A DNA stretch of 64,000 nucleotides from Ditylenchus dipsaci (taxonomy: Eukaryota > Nematoda > Chromadorea > Rhabditida > Anguinidae): NCBI GenBank assembly GCA_004194705.1, contig SADC01001217.1, positions 310,001 through 374,000 of the forward strand, written 5' to 3'. Both the position numbers and the translations under genes were made by a program. Below are positions 50,801 through 58,805 of the stretch, piece by piece. Each line of letters opens with the position of its first letter. The first letter of the stretch is position 1. The notes beneath the pieces were generated by a model. The model was not told the origin of the DNA. It was given only the letters and a program-made list of their open reading frames with translations, and made no database searches.

Positions 50801-53222
50801 TCGCGCTTAAATATTTTTCTTAGCAAAACAACCGCTTAGCAAATTGACCACTAAGCAAATCGCCGCTTAAATTTCGGGGCACAGCCGTTTATTGTCTTGA
50901 CCGATATTCAAAACGTGTCAGTGACTCTGAAATTTTTCGGCAGTTATTCAAGCTAATCGACCACGCTAATCACGAATCGGGTGTCAGAATCAAAGGTTTT
51001 TCTAGCGCGAAAAAGTTATAAAAAATTTTTGTTACAACTTATATAGTCATTTCGCACATTTTGTCACAATTTCACAATACACTATTGCTGCATTTGATGC
51101 CAAATAACGGTGAAATAACGGTGTCCTTTGTTTTCGTTTGACTTTTAAGCTATATATCATCTCTGCAATAGTTTTTATCTTGTAGAAAGTCAGGGTAGAA
51201 CATTTTGAAAATCACTACTCCAGCAAGTAGGATTTTGACCCTGCACAATGTGTTACCTCCCGGGCCCTTTTTTCACCCATTCCGTCAATGATTGAAGCAA
51301 AAAGGACCCGCACCGTCGTGTTCAGCTTCAAGTCTGCACCAGAATCGACAGAAGTCACGACCGGACTTTTTAGTGTAAATAAAGAAATTTTTTTTGAAAA
51401 TTTGTTTCACTTAAAAAAAACTTATCCTTGTAACCTTTTAAAAGATTATTTAGTCAGGTAAAAGATAGCGAAAACTGATATCCAGAGCTAGAAGATAACT
51501 CAAAGAAAATTTATTACAGTCAAAGCTCGATTTAACGACCCCAACCTCAAGTTCGTTCCCACCTAGGGTTCGACACTTTTTTTAACCCCAGGATTTTGAC
51601 CCTGCACAATGTGTTACCTCCCGGCCCTTTTTTCACCCATTCCGTCGATGCGAAATCGGAATCCTTACGATATTTTCGACCGCACTGTCAAAAAGAAATC
51701 GATAAAATATTTTAAAAATGGTAAAAAAGTAAAAAGGCTTGGACCCTAGGTGGGAACGAACTTGAGGTGGGGTCGTTAAATCGAGGTTTGACTGTGTTAC
51801 AAACTCAATAAAAGCCTGGATTCTAGGGGGGGGGGGGGAGATGGATGAAAGCTAAAGATGCGCGCATTCCCTTTTCCTAGACATGATTCTAAGCAAGACT
51901 CTCGATCAAAAAGAAGGCTTCATAAATCGTAACTAATTTTAATCAAAGAATCTCATATTACAGGGTGAGGCATTATAAGTGGGCCCATAAATTTTTGAAT
52001 TCGCAATGTTTTTCTGAGATCTTTTTTATTCGATAGAGAAGCTCTGCGCTGATCGAATGACCCTAAATTTGCAATCTTGCCTTTGTGGAAAATTTCAAAC
52101 GTTTAAAAATGATTTCTTTCTCTGGACTTCTTTCTCCACAGCACCCATTTGATTCAATGGCCGAACTCATTAGAAGAACGGAGCTCGCCTTTTAAAAACT
52201 GGACAACAGAACCATTAGAGCCTATGAACGCCGTCTCAAATACTGCCTGGCCGTCATCGGAAGAAAGACGGAACAGAAATGTGAACTTTCACTGAAAAAA
52301 CGTGATAGTTGTCATTTTGTGTTGTTGCCATCGTGACCGCCCGTCCAGCCGGGCCAAAGAAGAAAATTTTGGGGCGGCCGGTCAAAAACGTGTAGGTAGA
52401 AAACGAAACGTCGTCCGAGTTTCGAGAAACGCAGTCACTATGGTTGTTGCAATTTTTGAAGTTGGAAAATAAAGTATCATTTGGAAGTTTGGTGTCATTT
52501 GATCGGAGAAGAGCTGTGCTATCAAATAAAACAAAGAGCTCAGAAAAAAAAGAAAAAACAAAAAGTTTTTCGCAAAATATTTGGTCTATTTATAATGCAT
52601 AACCCTGTATAATTCAAACTGAAAATTACCTAGTTTACCCTCAATTATTGCTTTCTCCACAATATGTTTAAAGTTACGAGGCAATTTTTTTAAAATAATT
52701 TCTAATGTGTTGCTTTTCGTAGTTAACCAGAGATCGCAAATATTCAGAATACAAGTAATCTTCTTCTTTCACTGGTATTCATTTTTAACTTTTACATCTG
52801 CTTTAATTCAGATGTATGAAATTTTTCAAACTTCACTTGTACTTTTGTCGAATTTTGATCTGTGGAGTCTATGTAAATGTTTTTTTAAGAACGAAGTAAT
52901 TTCTCTGGCTTTGTCCTGGAATGTTTGTTAAATTCGATGAGCACATGTTTCTGATCTGTTTCCACTTCAGCAAAGAGGGTTTCCAATTCTTTGTCGTCAC
53001 GATCGACAACTTTATAAGGTATTCTGATCACTTTTCTCTCTTCATAAATTTCTTTTTGCTAAGTTTTACAAACTCGGAAACGGGTTTCTGAGCTTTTTTA
53101 TAATTTTCTCGTTCCACCACCTTTTCATTCTTGTTCAGCCCGCGCCTGAACATTGCTATTTCTCTATAAAGATGCTGTCGACTCATGTAGAGAGCTACTC
53201 CAAAGTAGAACACTGTAAATAC
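41861..53222 (-). CDS. Paralogue B: relative of the 26.7-30.6 kb protein, spread over 11 kb
   Basis: Exon 53222-about 52630 (minus) encodes a hydrophobic start (VFYFGVALYMSRQ), a basic stretch, then in a second frame VVDRDDKELETLFAEVETDQ and KVQVKFEKFHTSELKQ, which line up in order with paralogue A. A candidate middle exon 46921-46733 is lysine-rich (KYNSAPDDEKARKK). The last exon, 42520-41861, begins behind TTTTCAG in the same phase as in A and holds ESINELCTQYILLVRMMP, YVWLTQMEV and, after a frame change at about 42110, PFVDMPFYRGEE and a charged helical end. Frame breaks lie near 53040, 52870, 46830 and 42110. The introns contain a Tc1/mariner remnant, nested foldbacks and a hAT element, which explain the gene's length. 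The hydrophobic first exon seen in A was not found. Joining these exons into one gene is an inference from collinearity with A. Confidence 0.5.
43245..43620 (+). CDS. Small GC-rich hypothetical gene inside an intron of paralogue B
   Basis: The ATG at 43245 follows a TTTCAG acceptor by nine bases, the arrangement expected for a spliced-leader trans-splice site in nematodes. Exon 1 runs to 43410 (CTCAG|GTTTG) and exon 2 from 43465 to the TAG at 43620. Clear coding stretches are MVRTRRATAVQKDPETKQAN, then VDLITCKSYEEVDANLSIGF and DSAEDNKVSTSVKPPVKE, ending FKMFWPWSSSPAADG. Between the first and second stretch the frame is lost around 43310-43335; a missing G at 43333 would restore part of it. 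The codons favour G or C in third position, unlike all neighbours, which is usual for a highly expressed gene. A poly(A) signal AATAAA lies at 43739. I do not recognise the product. It lies opposite to, and within, an intron of the minus-strand gene. Confidence 0.5.
43923..44050. repeat. CTCGATTTAACATACGG repeat, left end
   Basis: TACAGTCGACTCTCGATTTA followed by repeated ATTTAACATACGG or ATACA. The phrase GGTCCCTTCAATAATAAA is shared with 18021-18184. Right end missing. Confidence 0.6.
44510..46020. mobile_element. Large foldback containing a TAGCCC palindrome
   Basis: Outer arms pair 44510-44800 with 45640-46020 (AATTTGGTCTACAATACGCC, GTAAGGACTCGCAAGACAAC). An inner palindrome 44835-45255 (GTAGCCCTGAATCTCTAGTT) lies asymmetrically inside. 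A solo arm is at 24530-24790. Confidence 0.7.
46229..46639. mobile_element. Foldback with GGAGCAAAAAAACTTT arms and TAGCCC core
   Basis: ACAAAGTTTTTTTTGGAGCA and complement at the ends; core ACCATCATGTAGCCCTACTC pairs with 46505-46550, as in 13551-13969. Confidence 0.7.
48712..49108. repeat. Long palindrome with a tRNA-like B box in each arm
   Basis: Arms of about 190 bp: GTGCAGCCAGGTGGATTCGA...CCAAGTGGTCGTCCACTTGG...ACGTTTTA and its complement ending CTAGTTCAAATCCACCTAGG. The B box GGTTCGAATCC is exact in the left arm (minus strand) and GTTCAAATCC in the right. The related strip in FB1 is at 31385-31770. The 16-bp palindrome AAGTGGACGTCCACTT recurs at 31746 and 32098. Confidence 0.75.
49169..50521 (+). 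mobile_element. hAT DNA transposon, internally decayed, 8-bp target duplication
   Basis: Ends TAGTTATGCGCACGATCG and, inverted, TAGTGATGCGCATTTGG; perfect 8-bp duplication CCATATAC at 49161-49168 and 50522-50529. Subterminal regions are dense with CGATATATCGC motifs. Plus-strand coding remnants are hAT: a BED zinc finger (SHIWKIVLEEDVESRF, CNACDKK, LKTHLSTHPQYF at 49393-49580), LDKKIVHFIAFNNSPFTIVE (49725), CMALSFTSDIRSGPTGSF with the first catalytic Asp (49960), LTAHGIDSSWKRQKFVLCV (50075) and GEIVDKMLTDWGIKQ then VRDEGSNIKK with the second Asp (50155-50245). Introns are short. The C-terminal dimerisation region is missing, so it is not autonomous. Confidence 0.93.
49393..50250 (+). pseudogene. 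hAT transposase remnant: BED finger and first half of the RNase H-like fold
   Basis: Coding parts in four short exons or frames inside the 49169-50521 element. The BED finger binds the element ends; the RNase H-like domain would cut and join DNA. Both first aspartates of the catalytic triad are in place (SFTSDI and VRDEGSN), but the long helical insertion, the catalytic glutamate and the hATC dimerisation domain are absent. Frame changes near 49800 and 50130 are seen. Confidence 0.85.
51535..51796. repeat. CTCGATTTAACGACC MITE
   Basis: TACAGTCAAAGCTCGATTTA to TAAATCGAGGTTTGACTGTG; inner ends CTCAAGTTCGTTCCCACCTA and complement. It includes CCTGCACAATGTGTTACC, duplicated from the adjacent foldback arm at 51239. 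Confidence 0.7.
51961..52607 (+). mobile_element. Tc1/mariner-type element with transposase tail, TA-flanked
   Basis: CAGGGTGAGGCATTATAA at the left and its complement at the right (ending ACCCTG 52607), flanked by TA on both sides; the inverted repeats continue about 130 bp with gaps. At 52150-52290 the plus strand reads MAELIRRTELA, then NRTIRAYERRLKYCLAVIG, resembling the C-terminal end of Tc1/mariner transposases (helices after the DDE domain). One frame shift separates the two. Sits in an intron of paralogue B. Confidence 0.7.
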
Positions 53223-53284
53223 CTTAAAGAAATTTTGCTTAGCACGAATTTTTTTTTCTTAAATTTATTTTTATTGAATACAGA

Positions 53285-53345
53285 TACAGTGAATGCTCGA
53301 TTTTAACGATCACCCTGAGGGCGTCCTCGGGTGATCGTTAAGCCA
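53285..53345. repeat. CTCGATTTTAACGATCACC fragment
   Basis: TACAGTGAATGCTCGATTTT and GATCACC..GGTGATCGTTA; a short fragment near the start of paralogue B. Confidence 0.5.
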
Positions 53346-53555
53346 ACCTCCCCTTACAGCTGAATCAAAAACATGATGGTTTTTCTAAATATTTTAATTT
53401 TTTGATTGTTACTGCTGCCTTATTTACCATACCACAGATTTCAAAACTCAAATTTGTGTTCAGTTTAAGTCAAACAAAACGCCAATGATTTCAAAGTAGT
53501 CTTTTCTTTGATTGAATGCATTTCGCTTTTTTTCGATATAATCATCTGTGTTCCA

Positions 53556-54399
53556 GAAAACTGCAAAACTGCAGCAAAATTTTGCTGCATTTTTAAAACA
53601 CCCAATTTGTTACCTTTTGTTCCTTTCTTAGAGTCAGAATTGCACGGGTAATTGAATAGAAATGTTTTCACGTAAAATAACTTCAAAACAGTAAGTAGCC
53701 TACGAAGGTTCACCAGAAAAAAAGAAGAGAGTTGTTCGATTAATTAAATTTCTAATTAAATTTCCATTTTTAACTTCATTATAGCTTAGATGAAAGCCAT
53801 AGCCTAAAATCGTGGCCACACATTGGTACAAAAACACATACTTGTACTAAACTTGAAAACAAAATATGAAAAATCGAGTAAAATAGGGTGTGCACCCAAG
53901 GGGATTCGAACCTGTGACCTAGTCGATGCGTATATGAAAACACTTCCCTTAAAGGACCATGGTTTTTGAACGCAGCGACATTTCCAAAATTTGAATTGGC
54001 GGGGGACACTTTTTATCATCGAGACCAATTAAAGTTGAATGTGAATTATTTTTATTTGCACTGAAATTTTAAATTTTATGTCTTAGTCCAGTTTAAATTA
54101 AAATCTCATACAACTTGTATGATGCAAGTAGTTATGGTGCAGTGAAAGTAACCTAAGTCGTCCGATCTGGCAGTGTCAAGCATCGTTGGGCTCGACTAGT
54201 GAATGGTTCTATATTTTGATAAAATTTTAAATGCAAACAAAAAAATTTGAGAAATAATTGTTGAATATTTTCAGAGTAAAAAGTGTCCCCCGCCAATTCA
54301 AAATTTGGAGATGCCGCTGCGTTCAAAAACCATGGTCCTTTAAAACACTTCCCTTGACATTGACGGGCTACATGTAGCCCAGGTGTCACTGTTATACGG
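53556..54399. repeat. Repeat copy 1 with tRNA-like B box (interrupted by a MITE)
   Basis: About 450 bp of sequence nearly identical to 58806-59244, from GAAAACTGCAAAACTGCAG to CACTGTTATACGG, interrupted by the MITE at 53949-54343. On the minus strand it contains CAGGTTCGAATCCCCTTGG (near 53900), an excellent RNA polymerase III B box as in the T arm of a tRNA, and a 16-bp palindrome GGGCTACATGTAGCCC near the distal end. It could be a tRNA-derived SINE-like family, but no A box was found. Confidence 0.7.
53949..54343. mobile_element. Foldback MITE, AAAGGACCATGG family, with an empty-site partner
   Basis: Near-perfect inverted repeats of about 65 bp: TTAAAGGACCATGG...GGGGGACACTTTTTA at the left and its complement at the right (54279-54343). 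The surrounding sequence is duplicated at 58806-59244 without the insertion, so borders are certain to within a few bases. AACACTTCCC is present on both sides of the insertion and once in the empty copy, which suggests a 10-bp target duplication. Flanking TTAA may instead belong to the element. Confidence 0.85.
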
Positions 54400-55295
54400 T
54401 CGTTCACGGAACAGGAAAGACGCGTAACAGCGTATTTCCTCAAATTAATTAATTAATTTTCAAACTTTAAGTGGTCTGAAACTTCTGTTTTTATTAACCT
54501 TTTAGCTCTGTAAAAAGTGCCTGGACAGAGAATACGGTACCTGAATGCGAGAAAAAGTTGGTCAAACTTTTACCACAGACAAAAATCTAAAAAACCATAG
54601 ACTTTTTTAAACTTTCTATATAAAAAAATGAAGCCCGCAATCTCTACTACAAGAGCCCCAGAGGAATTTTCGAAATTCCAGAATTTTCGATAGTTATAAC
54701 CATTTCAAGCCAAAAACACATATTTTTCCGAATGAAAATGTGACCTTTTACTATCGCTCCGCATAAAAATTCGATATTTCGCATAAATTTAAGCGATTTT
54801 GCACATACGTGAAAACTTATGGGCTATCCTTTAACAATTTTGTTTAAAAGACTTGTATCAGAAAACAGAGCCTCAGGGTAATTTTAGAACTGAACTTGGC
54901 AAATTTTATAATCCTTTTTGCAAAAAATTGTTTGTGACAGCCACATTTGCTATTTTCTGTTGACAAGTGATGGCATATTAGAAAGTCCGAACAACAGGCA
55001 AACATCATAGTATGAACTAGGTCATAAAAACAAAAATAGACCATATAAACTTGAGCACTGTAAGCCAAAAGAAAAAATCAACTGTAAATTACTGATTTTT
55101 CGAATATTTTAATTTCCGCAAATTTCTCTACTGAACACAAATTCGAGTTCTGAAACCCTGTGCGTACTAAAAACCGGAAGATTTTAAGGTCGATCTCGAG
55201 AATCTTGAGTGAAAATATAAATCGAAAAAGACATTTGAATTTCGATATTAAAAGATACATTTTTTTGATAGAAATTTAAAATTTGACAGTGACTT
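54400..55295. other. AT-rich, nothing supported
   Basis: A half copy of the 8644 MITE interior lies at 55150-55240; otherwise no structure. Confidence 0.45.
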
Positions 55296-55548
55296 TACGT
55301 ATTTATTCTAATAGGCTGACATGTCGGCTTATTTTTCAATCACCCAAAAATCTGAAAAATTTCAGGTCAATCTTGAGATTTTGGAGGGAAAATCTAAAAT
55401 ATAAAAAGTGGAATCGGTAGAGCTCGTGGGAGTTAAGATATCTCAAAAAACATTTTTGCGAAGTATAGACTCTGCCCAAATACTGACCTTCAAAGTTGAG
55501 GAAGACGGGGCTTATTAGAGCAGGGGTAGTTATTAGAGGAAATACGGG
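55296..55548. repeat. TACCGTA-family MITE
   Basis: ATTTATTCTAATAGGCTGAC at the left, GGGGTAGTTATTAGAGGAAA and TACGGG at the right; interior shared with 8644. Confidence 0.65.
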
Positions 55549-56147
55549 ACCTAGAAAATAGCCGTTTTTGCAGTTGTTTTTATGCACGATCATGTCTTAT
55601 AGCAGATAAAAATATATTTCACAATATATTTGCAACTTACAATGCACGGGACAGTAGGACAATAAACTGTGAAGGTAGACCTATAACTTCAAAAGCAGCA
55701 GTTATGGCAAGATCTCTTCGTGTTTTCTTCTCAAATTTTTCAAAGCTTTGTAATTGTCAGCTGAAAAATCCAGTATCATCAGAATGTTACAGAACAAAGT
55801 CTGAGATGGGCAAATCTCCAGCTCTGGCTCCAAGCCAATTAATTTTTTAAGAACTCAGAGCCAGAGCGAAATTATGAAAAGTTTGAAAAAAAGTCAGAGC
55901 AAAATGAAAACCCGATACATATTTGAAGATAATAAACACTGAAATTTTATTAAAAAACATATGCAAAGCATTTAAAAAGAATGGGTGCGAAAAAAGTTAA
56001 ATGAATTTAAAAAAACGCTCTTGTATTTATTTTAGCTTTTTGGCAGGCCACATCACGGTCACGCTTATATTTTTTGAGAATTTGTAAACTCTAGAATATG
56101 AGGCGATAGTTAGCTTTTTATGGTTAATAGCATGCTAAAGAGAGCAA

Positions 56148-56300
56148 ATACAGGGTGGGACATTATAAACAACACCCATTTTTTTTTGCCCATAACTTTT
56201 TAATTCGCGGCGCTTCAATTAAGTCTTTTTTTTTTTAAAACTGAATAGATGAGAAATCGAATGAAACCAACGGCAGAGAAATCATTGTTTTACCACACAA
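56148..56300. repeat. One end of a relative of the 51961 Tc1/mariner element
   Basis: ACAGGGTGGGACATTATAA followed by GCCCATAACTTTTTAATTCG matches the left end of the element at 51961. No right end was found downstream. Confidence 0.5.
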
Positions 56301-57273
56301 TTTTAGCTGACAAAAATACCACAGATTTCATTCATATCTCTCATTTTTATCACTTCCACTAATCAAAAATTTAATTCCGGATTAAACACTTCACTAAAAT
56401 CTTAGCAGTACGTTGCAGCGCAATTCGAAAGCTACAGAAACTCGGTTTACAGAATGATTTTGAAAATCTGAGTGTTGCTATATAACTTTTTGAAAAAGTC
56501 ATTTCTTTAAAAATGAGAAAAAATCCTAAAAGTTGGAGATTTTTTTTTAAAACCATATATTAAAAGTCAGATTTTTAAAACCATTTTGTAAACCGACTTT
56601 TGTAGCTTTTGAATTGTCGTTAATGATAAAAAAAATTCAGAAATTTAAAAAAATTACATAGTTTCTGTTGAAATAGTTCTTCATCACTTTGTAAATAGCA
56701 AGGGTGAATAATAAAAACCAGCAAATTAGTGGCAGAATACACTTCATATTCAAAAAAGAACAAATCTGAAGAACTTGTAAAATATTCAGAAAATTGTCGG
56801 AGTCAAAAAAGAGCTATACTAAGTAAAAAATCAGAAATATAAATTAGTATAGATAGACTGATACAGAAAATCAATGATGGTACAGCTGAGGCATGTGAGA
56901 TTTTGTATGCTCTTTACCTTATCCTCTACAATAAATATGCTATTTCATGTGAGGAGCCCTTGTCAAAATAAAAAGCAGTCGTTTGCAAAAAATCTGTGAC
57001 TATGACGCACGCAAAAAATGAGCTACCCTGAATTTTTTTTATAATAATTCAAGAATTAAAAAATTTAAAAAATTAAAAAATGCTGAAGAAATAAAACAGT
57101 TTAGAGATGTATACCCAGTTAGTCAGGTTTTTTTAACTTTTGATGTTGTTTTTCATAATTTCCAATTCCGCTTATTTGTAATGTTTATTTTTAATTCTTT
57201 TCAAAACAACAAACATTGCAATTCAAAAAAAATCCGAAAACTTCTAGATTTTTCTAACTCTCATATAAAAATA
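56301..57273. other. AT-rich, nothing supported
   Basis: Only the weak palindrome strip at 56445-56610. Confidence 0.45.
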
Positions 57274-57468
57274 CTAGCTTGGTTGGCGCCTAACGGCGCC
57301 AACCAACCGATAGTTAATCATTCAAACTGAACATTTTTAAAGAAAATGCCGTTAGCCTATTCGAAAAAATGAATAGTTGTCCAGACCGCACAGCAAGGAG
57401 GTGGCATTAAGCGGCCCATCAGCGCCCTTGTGGCACACTTTATGGACATATTTGCCCGTTAATCAGTT

Positions 57469-58420
57469 TCACTGTCCAGCAAAACTTCTTTCATACAATA
57501 TTTTTACTTTGTTTTTGCTGTCAGGTCGGACAGCAACCTTGATAAACTCCCAAGCTCTCGCCCGAGAAAATGCAACATATGTCATTCCGTGGGTAAACAC
57601 AGGATCTGTTAGGTCAATTCCAACAATATCGATTGTTTGGCCTTGACTTTTATTAATTTCATGGCAAAGCATGGCTTTTATGGGGAATTGTTTCCTGTAC
57701 AACGTCAAGGAAACTTGGAGCTTGTTAGCGCTACTCTTGGAAGTAGAACTTTTTTTCCAGCGTATTTGCCAGCTGAAATTTTGCATTCTAAAATATGTTT
57801 GTGGATTGTTTCCACCATAAGTCTTGTGACATTGCACAAACGATTGTCGGATTAAGATTCCTTGCTAGGATAACAGGACAACCTTATGTCAGTTTGAGTT
57901 CATATGGTGGAGCCTGATTCATTCAACGAATGCAAAAATTCTGGAGGTACTCAATGTACTTTTTAGGCTGATCACTGTCGACACGATCAACACTTAAAGG
58001 GCCATTGCGTCCCCGACAACGAGAATTTCAAGTGTTTGAATTGGCGCAGGACAGTTCTCTTTCGTCTTTCTTCATTTACTCTTTTGAGTCATTCGAGGCA
58101 AGTCAAAAGAGTAAAGTGCGAGACAAAAGAGTTTTGTCCCGCGCGAATTCAAACATTTGAAATTCTCGTTGTCGGGACGGCAATGGCCCTTTAAGAATGT
58201 TGTCATTTCATGACCCTTTTTTTTCTAATTTTTTCAAGGACTTATTATTTATTAAAAAAACTTTTCCATTTGTTGGAGTCAGAATGACTCTTTTTGACAT
58301 TTCATAAAAGTTGCCTTTTTCGATGAATTCACCAAAAATTTCATCGACTAAGTCATTTTTGACTACGCAATTGTCTGGAATTGTGACCAAATTGGTATGG
58401 ATATTCCCCTAAAATCCACA
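57469..58420 (-). pseudogene. Helitron Rep-helicase, C-terminal helicase fragment
   Basis: Minus-strand coding remnants of the PIF1-like helicase of a Helitron. From high to low coordinate: VTIPDNCVVKNDLVDEIFGE and SKRVILTPTNGKVFLINNKS (58390-58210), then after an inserted MITE SVDRVDSDQPKKYIEYL, PPYELKL and GCPVILARNLNPTIVC (57990-57850), then LYRKQFPIKAML, INKSQGQTIDIVGIDL and FTHGMTYVAFSRARAWEF (57700-57520). The last two are helicase motifs V and VI (KSQGQT and VAFSRA). Frame shifts near 58205, 57940, 57890 and 57760 and the MITE break it. The zinc finger, Rep endonuclease and helicase motifs I-IV are absent, so only the 3' end of the element remains. An intron-like acceptor precedes 58410. 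Confidence 0.85.
57994..58194. mobile_element. MITE inserted in the Helitron helicase, TTAA at both ends
   Basis: A 201-bp near-palindrome starting TTAAAGGGCCATTG and ending CAATGGCCCTTTAA. Arms of about 65 bp match (for example AACGAGAATTTCAAGTGTTT against its complement), with a short centre. It splits the helicase reading between KKLEKK and SVDRVDS, so it came in after the Helitron. Confidence 0.8.
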
Positions 58421-58805
58421 AATTTCAAATTAAAATAAAAAAATCTCGAAATTCTGTCGCCAATCAGCTCGCTCTCAATTTCAGTATAAATTTCAGTGTT
58501 TTAGCTATCGTTAAAAAAAAGAGCGTCGAAAAATATGGATTTTGAAGCAAAATTTTGCTTGTGACCAAAATTTTGTCATTTAGCGTAACACACAGACACA
58601 GTCCAAATACTATATAGAGATTATTTGTCTTGATAGGAATTAAGAACTTGATACCATGATATAAATTCCTTCTCCTCCTGTCCGACAACGCATTTTATCA
58701 ACTCCTATCAACGATTCATGCTTTTAAATGAGTAGAAAACCATGGTTTGAGATAACAGCAAATTCGCTGAAATGCAGCACTTTTAAATTTAAAATTCAAA
58801 TTTTC

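Larger units (their letters stand above)
47931..50886. mobile_element. Foldback transposon with tandem-repeat arms (FB2), 8-bp target duplication, hosting a hAT element
   Basis: Ends GGCTGTACCCCGAAATTT and, inverted, GGCTGTGCCCCGAAATTT; perfect direct repeat GTTTATTG at 47923-47930 and 50887-50894. Arms (47945-48115 and 50705-50880) are degenerate repeats of TTAGCAAAACGACCGC. The inside shares sequence with FB1 (AAATGACCTAAAAGCTCAAA, ATATCTGAAATTACGGTA) and holds a palindrome at 48712-49108 and the hAT element at 49169-50521. Confidence 0.9.
47420..51381. mobile_element. Outer TTAA-type foldback, split by FB2
   Basis: Arms 47421-47920 and 50895-51380 are inverted copies: TTAACACGAAAAGTCCGGTC, CACGCTGAACACGATGGTG and GGCAGCAATAGTGTATTGTG each return as complements on the right (51100-51380). 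The right border reads GTG-TAAA instead of TTAA. The family is related to 35640-36604. FB2 sits in its loop. Confidence 0.75.
57274..58420 (-). mobile_element. 3' end of a Helitron with terminal hairpin and CTAG
   Basis: On the minus strand the helicase remnant is followed by a perfect 10-bp hairpin (GGTTGGCGCC, loop of four, GGCGCCAACC; plus positions 57281-57304) and then AAG-CTAG ending at 57274, with T as the next base. A short GC-rich hairpin a few bases before a CTRR terminus, inserted 5' of a T, is the known Helitron 3' end. The 5' end (TC) was not found above 58420, so its extent that way is unknown. Confidence 0.8.

Noticed and set aside
53779..54443. Minus frames in the 53.5 kb repeat
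   Set aside because: Repeat sequence also present at 58806-59244; frames are not conserved between the copies.
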